Shown here: piece after piece, positions 8,092 to 16,239 of the stretch | Layout of the letters: every line of letters begins with the position of its first letter | How positions within the stretch are numbered: the first letter of the stretch is position 1 | Assembly: GCA_903879715.1 (NCBI GenBank) | Contig: CAIRMR010000200.1 | Location: 1 to 32,155, forward strand | DNA length: 32,155 nucleotides | Origin: an uncultured Bacteroidales bacterium | Lineage (GTDB): Bacteria; Bacteroidota; Bacteroidia; Bacteroidales; UBA4417 | Direction of reading: 5' to 3' | Position numbers and translations under genes: made by a program | Notes under the pieces: model-generated | Seen by the model: the letters and a program-made list of their open reading frames with translations, nothing else | Told to the model about the DNA's origin: nothing | Databases searched by the model: none

Positions 8092-9342
8092 ATGAAGATA
8101 CTGATTATCAATATAAAAGAATTGGTTGGAGTTGATGAAAACTTCAATCCTTACCTCAGCGGAGCCGCAATGGGAAAGTTGCATACTATTAAAAATGCTT
8201 TCCTGTTTATTGACAAAGGTTTGATACTGGAATTCGGGAGTATGGAACATCTTTTTATTCCTGAGGATTGGAAGAAAAAGGGCATCAAAGTGATAGATGC
8301 GGCGGGGAAACTGGTTTTTCCTTCTTTTTGCGATTCGCATACGCACCTGGTTTATGCCGGCAGCCGCGAAATTGAATATATTGATAAAATCAAAGGTTTA
8401 TCCTACGAAGAGATCGCAAAACGTGGCGGAGGTATCCTGAATTCCGCAAAAAAATTGCATGAGGCTTCCGAAACAGAACTTATAGGTGATGCTCTCGAAC
8501 GCCTCGAAGAAATAACCTGGTCAGGCACCGGTGCCGTAGAAATTAAAAGCGGTTATGGACTTAATACCGAAGATGAACTTAAAATGTTGCGGGTTATCAG
8601 GGATTTGAAAAGTTTATCGCCACTTACAATCAAAGCCACTTTCCTTGGAGCTCATGCCATACCTATTAAGTACCGTTGCAAACAGCATGAATATGTTGAT
8701 ATGGTTATCAATGAAATGATTCCACAGGTAGCTGCCGAAGAATTGGCTGATTATATTGACGTATTCTGTGACAAAGGATTTTTTACAATTGAAGATACTG
8801 AGCGGATTTTAATGGCAGGCATGAAACACGGCCTTAAACCCAAAATCCATGCCAATGAATTGGATTATTCAGGCGGTATCCAGGTTGGTGTTAAGTATGG
8901 CGCTTTATCGGTTGATCATCTTGAATATACCGGTGATGCTGAAATTACGGCATTAAAAGATTCTGAAACCATGCCGACCATTTTACCGGGAGCTGCTTTT
9001 TTCCTGAATATGGTTCATGCACCGGTTCGTAAAATGATTGATGCTGGATTACCTGTTGCCTTGGCAAGTGATTTTAACCCGGGATCATCTCCATCAGGAA
9101 ATATGCAGTTGATACTTTCCATGGGATGTATCATGTACCGGATGACGCCCGAAGAAGCAATAAATGCAACAACCCTTAATTCTGCTTATGCAATGGGTGT
9201 AAGCGAGGAATTGGGTAGTATTGCAATCGGGAAAACAGCAAATGTTTTCATAACCAAACCTATTCCCGGTATTGAATTTATGCCATATGCCTATGGCAGT
9301 AATAAGGTAGATACAGTAATCTTAAATGGAAAGGTTTTGTAG
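8092..9342 (+). CDS. hutI: Imidazolonepropionase
   Basis: Third enzyme of histidine degradation: hydrolyses 4-imidazolone-5-propanoate to N-formimino-L-glutamate in the cytoplasm. It is an amidohydrolase-fold protein with the metal site HTH (His83, His85) in FCDSHTHLVYAGSREIEY, the family stretch EIKSGYGLNTEDELKMLR, IHANELDYSGG and the late metal-site aspartate in LASDFNPGS. I chose ATG 8092 (416 residues) over the upstream ATG 8008 because 416 fits the family, the extra 28 residues resemble nothing, and a promoter box falls between the two. hutH and hutU are not in the window, but ftcD, the next pathway step, lies 3.1 kb downstream on the same strand. Confidence 0.95.
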   Translation: MKILIINIKELVGVDENFNPYLSGAAMGKLHTIKNAFLFIDKGLILEFGSMEHLFIPEDWKKKGIKVIDAAGKLVFPSFCDSHTHLVYAGSREIEYIDKIKGLSYEEIAKRGGGILNSAKKLHEASETELIGDALERLEEITWSGTGAVEIKSGYGLNTEDELKMLRVIRDLKSLSPLTIKATFLGAHAIPIKYRCKQHEYVDMVINEMIPQVAAEELADYIDVFCDKGFFTIEDTERILMAGMKHGLKPKIHANELDYSGGIQVGVKYGALSVDHLEYTGDAEITALKDSETMPTILPGAAFFLNMVHAPVRKMIDAGLPVALASDFNPGSSPSGNMQLILSMGCIMYRMTPEEAINATTLNSAYAMGVSEELGSIAIGKTANVFITKPIPGIEFMPYAYGSNKVDTVILNGKVL

Positions 9343-9360
9343 TAGTGCAGGTAGAAATAA

Positions 9361-10206
9361 TTATCTTTTAATAATTACTTTTTGCAATTCAGTATAACCA
9401 TTTATCTGGATTTGAACAAAATATATTCCGTTCTTGAGATTTTGGCCTTTATCTGATTTTCCATCCCACGTATATATCCGTGTTCCGCTGCCGAATGAAT
9501 CATTCAGCAATTCTGATACTTTTTTGCCTGAAGCATCAAATGCACAGATATATGCCTGTGAAGGTTTATCGCAGATTAGTTTAATGCTGGTTTCGCTGCT
9601 GAAAGGATTTGGATATATTTTTACATTCGCACCAGCTTTTGATAGCTTATTCAATCCGGTACTGAGCGGTACCCAGTCGGCAACAATATTCTGATAATAC
9701 GTTGTATTGGCCGGATTAAGATGCTGAGCCGCTGTCCCTTTAGTAAATTCAACCGATAATGATGGTCCCTGGTTTCCATTGGATGCCGCATTTGTACTAA
9801 CATATTCTATCCAGATTTGATAAATTCCATCAGCCATATCAGATCCGGCGGCATTTTTACCATCCCAGGTAATGGTATGAGCCTGATGCGAAGTTAGTGT
9901 TGCTCCGGTAGTAGCAGACACGGTATTTCCCAAAGAACTTGCATTCCATTTTACCAGGTGTTGTTTTCGTTTATCCGCCATTACTTTACGTGAAACCACA
10001 AAATTACCCTGTGCATCCTTAATCCAAATCGCTACCACATTCTTTGGTGAATAAGTCGAGCCATCTGCAATAGTTTTCAGTGTAAATGTCAGATTGCCCG
10101 GGGTAATTGCCAAACGCCGATCAGCATTCTGTGACTGTATTGTTGTATGAAATATTAAAATGATGAGAGAAGTGAGAGCTACTTGAAGTTTTTCCGAGAG
10201 TGCCAT
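9361..10206 (-). CDS. Secreted DUF2271 protein with type IX secretion sorting domain
   Basis: Predicted exported protein of 281 residues. Starting at ATG 10206 gives MALSEKLQVALTSLIILIF, a good signal peptide; the longer frame from 10257 adds 17 residues that would bury it. Residues about 30-180 match DUF2271 (VAIWIKDAQGNFVVSR, TITWDGKNAAGSDMADGIYQIWIEY), a domain of unknown function that is often found near flavin- or haem-linked proteins. The last 80 residues are a type A sorting tail (YPNPFSSETSI, GKSDKGQNLKNGIYFVQI, ending KVIIKR) recognised by the type IX secretion system, which implies surface display or release. GATCTTTGC, one base off the -7 consensus, lies upstream at about 10224-10231. 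Convergent with hutI. Confidence 0.88.
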   Translation of the reverse strand: MALSEKLQVALTSLIILIFHTTIQSQNADRRLAITPGNLTFTLKTIADGSTYSPKNVVAIWIKDAQGNFVVSRKVMADKRKQHLVKWNASSLGNTVSATTGATLTSHQAHTITWDGKNAAGSDMADGIYQIWIEYVSTNAASNGNQGPSLSVEFTKGTAAQHLNPANTTYYQNIVADWVPLSTGLNKLSKAGANVKIYPNPFSSETSIKLICDKPSQAYICAFDASGKKVSELLNDSFGSGTRIYTWDGKSDKGQNLKNGIYFVQIQINGYTELQKVIIKR

Positions 10207-10362
10207 TAGCTTTTGATTTGAAGCAAAGATCGGAATAAACTTTGCATATATGTACAAGTGTTAATAGAAAGTTTCAGGTTTGTTAAAACATCTAAAATTC
10301 AATAAATTAGAAATTAAATTGCTGAATTTTGAATGAGTAATGATGCATAACCCATGATTTTT

Positions 10363-11310
10363 TCATTTCGGCCACAGATAATACAAATAGATCAGGTACA
10401 TTCCAATCATGAAAATACCATCATCGCGTTTGAGAGAATAGTTGGTTTTCAGGAATTGGAGTAACAGCAAAGATGCCCCGATCATCAGGTAGAGATCAAT
10501 ATTGCTGATGGCTATCGCCGAAAGTGGATTGATTAAAGCCGATATGCCTATAACTCCGAGGATATTAAAAATGCTGGCTCCTACCACATTACCAATCGCG
10601 ATATCAAACTGTTTTCTGCTTGTAGCATAAATTGAAGTAGCCAGTAAAGGTGTACTTGTTCCTGCAGCAATAATGGTTAAACTGATAATAGTTTCACCTA
10701 CACCCAATGAACGGGCTATCGCAAGGGATCCGTTTACCAACAATTGAGATCCGGCAATCAGTAAGCCAATACCAAACACTATCATTCCCGCTAGCCAGTA
10801 CCATTTCATTTTTTGATCCGGAATTGATTTCTCTAATTCTGTATTTATTTCAGTGCTTTTGTCACGACGGGCACGAGTTATAATCAATGTCATATAGAGA
10901 ACAAGGCCAAAAAGTAAAATCCCGCCTTCAACCCGGCTTATTTGCCTGTCGGCAAAAAGAATCATGAACACAATTGCGAGAATGATAACTATAAGTATTT
11001 CTATTTTAAGCAGTTGCATCTTTATTTTTATCGGAGAAACCAAGGCTGAAATTCCAAGTATAATACAAATATTAAATAAGTTACTGCCCATTACATTTCC
11101 AATTGCAATATTCCCGTGTCCGGATAAGGCAGCATTAACACTTACTGCCAATTGCGGTAAACTGTTTCCAAATGCAACCAGGATTAAACCGGCAACCAAG
11201 GGCGAAATACCAGCTTTCAGCGCAATGGATGAACTGCCTTTTACTAGCCAGGATGAACCCCAATAGAGTAAAATGAGTGAAATAAGAATAAAGAAAATGG
11301 GAAGCAACAT
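10363..11310 (-). CDS. CaCA-family sodium/calcium exchanger-like protein with altered ion site
   Basis: A 315-residue, about ten-helix membrane protein of the Ca2+/cation antiporter family (YrbG-like), with two inverted alpha repeats. Repeat 1 reads AFGNSLPQLAVS and GNVMGSNLFN; repeat 2 reads AAGTSTPLLATS and GNVVGASIFN. In known Na+/Ca2+ exchangers each repeat has a GTSxPE motif whose glutamate binds calcium. Here these are Gln53 and Leu222, and the usual Asn/Asp in repeat 2 is Ser246, while Asn77 in repeat 1 is kept. The fold is secure but calcium transport is doubtful; another cation, or sodium/proton exchange, is possible. It follows cutC by 46 bases on the same strand, probably one operon. 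Confidence 0.85.
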   Translation of the reverse strand: MLLPIFFILISLILLYWGSSWLVKGSSSIALKAGISPLVAGLILVAFGNSLPQLAVSVNAALSGHGNIAIGNVMGSNLFNICIILGISALVSPIKIKMQLLKIEILIVIILAIVFMILFADRQISRVEGGILLFGLVLYMTLIITRARRDKSTEINTELEKSIPDQKMKWYWLAGMIVFGIGLLIAGSQLLVNGSLAIARSLGVGETIISLTIIAAGTSTPLLATSIYATSRKQFDIAIGNVVGASIFNILGVIGISALINPLSAIAISNIDLYLMIGASLLLLQFLKTNYSLKRDDGIFMIGMYLIYLYYLWPK

Positions 11311-11356
11311 TATTTCTCAGGTATTTTAATGTGAGTTTAAAGTTTCAGTTCTACGT

Positions 11357-12091
11357 TTATATGAATAGTTTGACAATATCCCTGATAGCTTTCTCATCAG
11401 GCAATTGCAAATCATAATCTGTAATAGAAACAGTGCCTCCCATTGTCACTAAGGGTTGCCTGAAATTCATTTTTCCGGGAACAAAGGACCGTGCTGATAA
11501 ATGGATTTCTTTGGCCTCGGTAAATTCTGCTATATGTTTGATATTATCCGGGTTAACACCACTTCCCGGCATAATGGATATGCGGTCACCGGCTTTTTTA
11601 ACGAGTTCAGCAAGTTTTTCAATTCCCTGGGGAGCTGTTTGTTGTCCGCCCGAAGTAAGTATTCTTGCACAACCTGCATAAATAATAGCTTCCAAAGCTT
11701 CATCCTGATCTTTTGTCATGTCAAAAGCCCTATGGAAAGTAACATTCATAGGGGCCGCAGCATCAACCAGGATAGCCGTTCGTTTTTCATCGACAGACCC
11801 ATCCGGATTCAGAACACCAGCCACAATGCCTTCCATTCCAACCATTTTTGCAGCCGCAATATCCAGCAGCATGGCTTCAAATTCTCTGGCAGAATAACAG
11901 AAATCTCCTTCCCGGGGACGAATCATCACATGTATAGGAATTTTGACATACTTTCTTGCCAGCCGCATGGTGGCAGCAGAAGGAGTAAGGCCACCTTCGG
12001 CAGGAGCGGAGCAAAGTTCGATGCGCTGAGCGCCTGCATTAAATGCGGCTATGGCAGCTTCGAGGGAGAATACAGCAATTTCTATTATCAT
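11357..12091 (-). CDS. cutC: CutC family protein
   Basis: A 244-residue TIM-barrel protein of the CutC family, recognised from IEIAVFSLEAAIAAFNAGA, RIELCSAPAEGGLTPSAA, IHVMIRPREGDFCYS, VTFHRAFDMTKD, LTSGGQQTA and IMPGSGVNPDNI. The name comes from copper sensitivity of an E. coli mutant, but a direct role in copper handling has been disputed and the enzyme activity is unknown. Length and motifs are normal. It is probably the first gene of a pair with the exchanger-like protein downstream. A -7-like TAATTTTG lies 27 bases upstream of the start on the minus strand. Confidence 0.92.
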   Translation of the reverse strand: MIIEIAVFSLEAAIAAFNAGAQRIELCSAPAEGGLTPSAATMRLARKYVKIPIHVMIRPREGDFCYSAREFEAMLLDIAAAKMVGMEGIVAGVLNPDGSVDEKRTAILVDAAAPMNVTFHRAFDMTKDQDEALEAIIYAGCARILTSGGQQTAPQGIEKLAELVKKAGDRISIMPGSGVNPDNIKHIAEFTEAKEIHLSARSFVPGKMNFRQPLVTMGGTVSITDYDLQLPDEKAIRDIVKLFI

Positions 12092-12110
12092 TGTTGGAGG
12101 AATTAAAAAT

Positions 12111-12118
12111 CAAAATTA
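12111..12118 (-). promoter_or_regulatory. -7-like box for cutC
   Basis: TAATTTTG on the minus strand fits TAnnTTTG and lies 20 bases before the cutC start. No TTG is seen at the usual -33 distance. Confidence 0.33.
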
Positions 12119-12141
12119 GGTTTTAGTTTTGAATAATGTGA

Positions 12142-12165
12142 GAATTTGAAGATTTGGGAATTTGA
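12142..12165. repeat. Short 8-bp tandem repeat
   Basis: Three consecutive octamers, GAATTTGA, AGATTTGG, GAATTTGA. Too short to be sure it is more than AT-rich chance, but it resembles the other short tandem arrays in this window. Confidence 0.4.
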
Positions 12166-12294
12166 AAATTAATTAATACAAATTAAGTGATTTGATTGTT
12201 AAAAAACATGTTCTGGTAATATTTTCAATATAGGAGCTTATATTTTGAGGAATATCATGCTCAGTTAAATTTCCAAAAACAATAATTTTTCCAA

Positions 12295-12327
12295 TTGCAA
12301 GCATTGCTTACTATTTTGTTAATTTTG
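12295..12327 (+). promoter_or_regulatory. Possible ftcD promoter
   Basis: TTG at 12295-12297 and TAATTTTG at 12320-12327 (followed by C) are 22 bases apart, slightly longer than the usual 19-21. Transcription would start about 130 bases before the ftcD ATG. Confidence 0.35.
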
Positions 12328-12465
12328 CACTTCAAATCAGGTTTAAAATATTTATAAAGTATTGAAATACAAAATTATATGAAATAGCCATATGCGAATT
12401 TTCACAGTAGCCGAAAATGATATTATGGAGTATTTCATCTGACCTTAAAAAAAAAATAATAGCTG

Positions 12466-14160
12466 ATGAAGCAATTGATCGAGTGTGTTCCGAATTTTAG
12501 TGAAGGTTGTAACATGGCAATTATCAAACAGATCACTGACCGCATCGAAGCGGTTGAAGGTGTTCGTTTGCTGGATGTAGACCCGGGAAAGGCAACCAAC
12601 CGGACCGTAGTAACTTTTGTCGGAACACCTGATGAAGTGATTGAAGCTGCATTTCAGGCAGTTAAAAAAGCTTCCGAATTAATTGATATGCGCTCTCATA
12701 AAGGTGAGCATCCCAGGTTTGGCGCTACCGATGTATTACCGCTTATCCCGATAGCCGGAATTACCATGGAAGAAACGACTGCCTATGCACGCAGACTGGC
12801 TGAAAGAATTGGAAATGAAATCGAGATTCCTGTTTACTGCTATGAAAATGCAGCTTTTACCGAAGAACGCCGCAACCTGGCAACCAACAGGGCTGGCGAA
12901 TATGAAGGATTACCTGAAAAACTTGTAGATCCGCATTGGAAACCTGATTTTGGACCGGCTGAATTTAACGAAAAGGTTGCGTTAACCGGAGCTATAGCCG
13001 TCGGAGCCCGCGATTTTTTAGTGGCCTATAATGTAAATCTGAATACTACTTCAGTGAGACGGGCTAATGCTGTTGCTTTTGATATACGTGAAAAAGGACG
13101 GCCGGTTCGTGAAGGAAACCTGGTAACAGGCAAGATTAAAAAAGACGAGAATGGCAAAGAAATCTGGACTCCGGGCTCACTTAAGGCTTGTAAAGCCATA
13201 GGCTGGTATATTGAAGAATATGGGATTGCCCAGGTTTCAATCAACCTTACCAATATCAGTATTACTCCGGTTCATGTAGCTTTTGAGGAATCATGCATAA
13301 AAGCGCAGGAGCGTGGAATTCGTGTGACAGGTTCCGAACTAGTAGGTTTAATCCCGCTGAAAGCCATGACTGATGCGGGAAAATATTTTCTGCGTAAGCA
13401 GCAGCGTTCCGTTGGCGTTTCAGAAGAAGAACTTGTAAAAATTGCTATAAAATCACTTGGGCTCGATGATCTCAAACCATTTAATCCGAAAGAAAAAATT
13501 ATAGAATATCTGTTAGCAGGCGAAAATGACAAAAAGTTAGTCAATATGACGCTTGCGTCATTTGCCAATGAAACTGCATCAGAATCGCCGGCGCCAGGCG
13601 GAGGTTCTATTTCCGCTGCTATGGGTGCTTTAGGAATTTCTTTAGCTACTATGGTTGCTAATCTTTCGTCGCATAAAGCAGGTTGGGACGATCGCTGGGA
13701 AGAGTTCAGCCGGTGGGCTGAAAAAGGGCAGGCATTGAAAGATGAGTTGCTTATGCTGGTGGATGAAGATACCCGTGCTTTCAACGTCATTATGGATGCA
13801 TTCAGTTTACCAAAAGGTAATGATGCGGATAAGGCTGCCCGCACCGCAGCAATTCAGGATGCAACAAAGTATGCTATAGAAGTGCCTTTCAGGGTTATGC
13901 AACGTTCATTTGATTGCATGCCAATTATTAAAGCTATGGCTGAGACAGGAAATCCTAATTCAGTGACTGATGCAGGAGTTGGCGCACTGGCTGCCCGATC
14001 AGCTGTTATGGGTGCATTTCTGAATGTAAAAATCAATGCTTCGGGTTTGCAGGATAAGGCTTTCGTCGAAAAAATGCTTTCCGAGGGAAATCGGATTCAG
14101 GAATCAGCTATGGCAATGGAATCGGAGATTCTATATATAGTTAATTCTAAAATTTCATAA
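12466..14160 (+). CDS. ftcD: Glutamate formimidoyltransferase / formimidoyl-THF cyclodeaminase (bifunctional)
   Basis: Bifunctional cytoplasmic enzyme of histidine degradation. The N-terminal part (about 1-325) moves the formimino group from N-formimino-glutamate to tetrahydrofolate; it opens with LIECVPNFSEG and has the catalytic His82 in SHKGEHPRFGATD. The C-terminal part (about 350-560) is the cyclodeaminase, which releases ammonia and forms 5,10-methenyl-THF; it shows ASESPAPGGGSISAAMGAL near residue 375 and NPNSVTDAGVGALAARSA. At 564 residues it matches the fused form found in animals and many Bacteroidota. The start at 12466 gives the standard N-terminus. It works directly after HutI, but the two are separated by three genes on the other strand, so they are not one operon. 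Confidence 0.95.
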   Translation: MKQLIECVPNFSEGCNMAIIKQITDRIEAVEGVRLLDVDPGKATNRTVVTFVGTPDEVIEAAFQAVKKASELIDMRSHKGEHPRFGATDVLPLIPIAGITMEETTAYARRLAERIGNEIEIPVYCYENAAFTEERRNLATNRAGEYEGLPEKLVDPHWKPDFGPAEFNEKVALTGAIAVGARDFLVAYNVNLNTTSVRRANAVAFDIREKGRPVREGNLVTGKIKKDENGKEIWTPGSLKACKAIGWYIEEYGIAQVSINLTNISITPVHVAFEESCIKAQERGIRVTGSELVGLIPLKAMTDAGKYFLRKQQRSVGVSEEELVKIAIKSLGLDDLKPFNPKEKIIEYLLAGENDKKLVNMTLASFANETASESPAPGGGSISAAMGALGISLATMVANLSSHKAGWDDRWEEFSRWAEKGQALKDELLMLVDEDTRAFNVIMDAFSLPKGNDADKAARTAAIQDATKYAIEVPFRVMQRSFDCMPIIKAMAETGNPNSVTDAGVGALAARSAVMGAFLNVKINASGLQDKAFVEKMLSEGNRIQESAMAMESEILYIVNSKIS

Positions 14161-14196
14161 GCAACATTCTGAAGATCAATATTATTTCTGAGAGTA

Positions 14197-15213
14197 CTAC
14201 CTGTCATCCGAATACTTCTGGTGCCACACCGGATAGGGGACCACCTGTTTGCTTATATTATCCAGGTATTCAACATCTTCGGGAATGAGTTTCCATTCTG
14301 ACGCTCCGGCATTCTCTTTTAGTTGTTGTATTTGGCTGGCCCCGACTATAACACTTGTTATTGCAGGTTTACATAGAAGCCAGTTTAAGGCGGTTTGCGC
14401 AATGGTTTTATCGTAATTATTGCCAATTTGTTCCAACTGTTCAACTATTTCAAAGCCTTTCTCTTCATCCACCGGCCAGAATTTCATACTGGATGCCTGT
14501 TTATTGCTGCGGCGTGATTCGGAAGGAAGGGAAGCGTTTTTTCTGAACTTTCCTGTAAAGAATCCCCCTGAAAGCGGACTCCAGCAAAGAATTCCCAAAT
14601 GCTGGTCAAGGCAAAGCGGAACCAGTTCATGTTCTATATCACGCGCACCGATTGAGTAATACAGTTGCGTGGTTATAAACTTTTCCAGGTTCATCTTTTC
14701 TGAAATGGCAAGCGCTTTCATGGTTTGCCAGGCAGTAAGGTTGGAGCAACCGATATAACGGACTTTCCCGCTCTGAACAAGATGATCTAGTGCATGCATG
14801 GTTTCTTCCAAGGGTGTTCCCGGATCGTAGCTGTGAATCTGGTACAAATCGATAAAATCAGTACCCAGGCGACGCAGGCTGTCCTCGCAGCTTTTTATGA
14901 TATGAAACCGTGAGAGTCCGTTATCGTTAGGTTTATTGCTCATGGCAAAGCGGACTTTTGTCGCTACAACAGCATCTTTTCGCCGGTTTCCCAATGCTTT
15001 TCCCAAAACAGATTCGGAAACGCCTACAGAATATACATCAGCCGTATCAAAGAAATTTATGCCGAGATCAAGTGCTGTGGAGGTGATAAGGTCGGCATCT
15101 TTTTGTGCCACGGTTGCCAGTTCGTTCTTAACCGTATCGCCACCAAAGGTCATTACGCCAAGACAGATTTCTGAAACTTTGAGGCCTGAATGGCCCAAAT
15201 ACCTGTATATCAT
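14197..15213 (-). CDS. Aldo/keto reductase
   Basis: Predicted NADPH-dependent aldo/keto reductase of 338 residues, with the usual (beta/alpha)8 barrel. The catalytic tetrad is visible: Asp56 and Tyr61 in FFDTADVYSVG, Lys86 in VATKVRF, and His127 in YQIHSYD. The C-terminal cofactor-binding region includes ITSVIVGASQIQQLKEN. It is closest in pattern to the YghZ/Tas-like group that reduces small carbonyl compounds. Physiological substrate cannot be told. It is convergent with ftcD (36 bases apart) and has no operon partner. Confidence 0.92.
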   Translation of the reverse strand: MIYRYLGHSGLKVSEICLGVMTFGGDTVKNELATVAQKDADLITSTALDLGINFFDTADVYSVGVSESVLGKALGNRRKDAVVATKVRFAMSNKPNDNGLSRFHIIKSCEDSLRRLGTDFIDLYQIHSYDPGTPLEETMHALDHLVQSGKVRYIGCSNLTAWQTMKALAISEKMNLEKFITTQLYYSIGARDIEHELVPLCLDQHLGILCWSPLSGGFFTGKFRKNASLPSESRRSNKQASSMKFWPVDEEKGFEIVEQLEQIGNNYDKTIAQTALNWLLCKPAITSVIVGASQIQQLKENAGASEWKLIPEDVEYLDNISKQVVPYPVWHQKYSDDR

Positions 15214-15398
15214 AAGTTGAAATTCTGTGAAATTACATTTTTAAAGATAAGATTATCACCCACTAAATTAGTTAAATTTACTTAGCTTCTCAGAAGAGTA
15301 ATTTCTTTTAAGTCTATATTTATAGGCGAAATTATGTGTGCTTTAACATTTTTTATATAAGTTTGACTTATTGCCAATGAACATATGAATCTGTTATG

Positions 15399-15428
15399 TT
15401 GTTGATATACAATAAAAGCGTATCTTTG
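15399..15428 (+). promoter_or_regulatory. Strong Bacteroidota promoter heading the aspA-purU-hydF run
   Basis: TTG at 15399-15401, a 19-base spacer, and TATCTTTG at 15421-15428 followed by C: a textbook match to the Bacteroidota promoter (TTG near -33, TAnnTTTG near -7). Transcription would begin at about 15435, some 60 bases before the start of the SHOCT-like membrane protein. Confidence 0.68.
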
Positions 15429-15495
15429 CAGCTTCAAAGAATGAATAAAAAGGACACAAATTTGCTTGTCCATAGTATGAACCAAGAACCAATGC

Positions 15496-16212
15496 ATGAC
15501 AAAAAATAAAGTTGAAAAAATTCTAGTTATTTCTTTTATTGGATTAATTGTTGCATCTCTCGTCGGATTAGGCGGAAATATAATTCTAAAGGCAGGATCG
15601 CCAGCTTCAGCTCCCAAAACTGAAGTTAATTTTGAAAAACGCCTTCAATCACTGGAAGACGACCTGGTAGCAGGGAACATTACAAAACACGAATTTGACA
15701 GTCTTTCGGACATTTTGCGTATTCAGATAAAACGCAGTCAGGCGTTAACCGACGAAAGTCAAAGTCCTGATAAAATTCCGGACTGGGTTACAGAACTTGG
15801 AATCAAAGAACCCGAAGGGATGAAATTTGACCAGGATTTCTCAAACAGTACTTCTGTTACCGATCTGTCTGAAGGATTCAATTCCGTTTCCTTAGTTTAT
15901 GCCGGGACTTATGAAAAGGCTGTTGAAGAAGCTACGAAAATAGCTGCAAACGCAAAGCTTTCGGTAGGAGGAGTTTTTAAAGCAAAAGGAAGCCCAGTTA
16001 AGCCCGCCTTTAAAAACAATAATCCAGCTATCAGCTATGTAAATTACAGCCTGGAAAAAGCAGATCAGGATTTTTTGATTTCAGTTCAGGTGGAGCCATC
16101 AGGTCTTTTAACCATCATGGTGACAGATAACAAGCAGCTGAATAAATGTTTATTGACCTACGATCCTTTGAATAATCGCCAAAATAGTGCTTCAAAACGG
16201 AAAAAGCAGTAA
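15496..16212 (+). CDS. Membrane-anchored protein with SHOCT-like motif, function unknown
   Basis: I do not recognise the family of this 238-residue protein. It has one N-terminal membrane helix (about 8-31, ISFIGLIVASLVGLGGNIIL) and then a short helical segment at 50-74 with the pattern LEDDLVAGNITKHEFDSL, which resembles SHOCT modules (two short helices joined by G-x-IT). Residues about 115-225 look like a mixed alpha/beta domain without known catalytic motifs, and the tail is basic (ASKRKKQ). It is the first gene behind a strong promoter and lies 27 bases before aspA, so it is probably co-transcribed with aspA, purU and hydF. A role with those enzymes is only a positional guess. Confidence 0.7.
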   Translation: MTKNKVEKILVISFIGLIVASLVGLGGNIILKAGSPASAPKTEVNFEKRLQSLEDDLVAGNITKHEFDSLSDILRIQIKRSQALTDESQSPDKIPDWVTELGIKEPEGMKFDQDFSNSTSVTDLSEGFNSVSLVYAGTYEKAVEEATKIAANAKLSVGGVFKAKGSPVKPAFKNNNPAISYVNYSLEKADQDFLISVQVEPSGLLTIMVTDNKQLNKCLLTYDPLNNRQNSASKRKKQ

Positions 16213-16239
16213 GTTTGGGTTTTGAAAAAAATCTGACTT

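Larger units (their letters stand above)
12092..12465. other. Intergenic region between cutC and ftcD
   Basis: This 374-base AT-rich gap separates two divergent genes and holds no supported coding sequence. It contains a -7 box for cutC (12111-12118), a short 8-bp tandem repeat of the GAATTTGA / AGATTTGG type (12142-12165, three units), and a possible ftcD promoter (12295-12327). The ftcD leader would then be about 130 bases; I see no riboswitch or strong hairpin in it. Confidence 0.5.

Noticed and set aside
10207-10257. Longer N-terminus for the DUF2271 secreted protein
   Set aside because: It would put 17 residues before a good signal peptide that starts at ATG 10206.
11501-12106. 201-residue plus-strand frame opposite cutC
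   Set aside because: It lies entirely antisense to a well-supported gene, is rich in Ser, His and Asn, and resembles no protein family.
13272-13844. 190-residue minus-strand frame inside ftcD
   Set aside because: It is a shadow frame of a well-conserved gene with biased composition (Ser/Ala-rich) and no recognisable motif.
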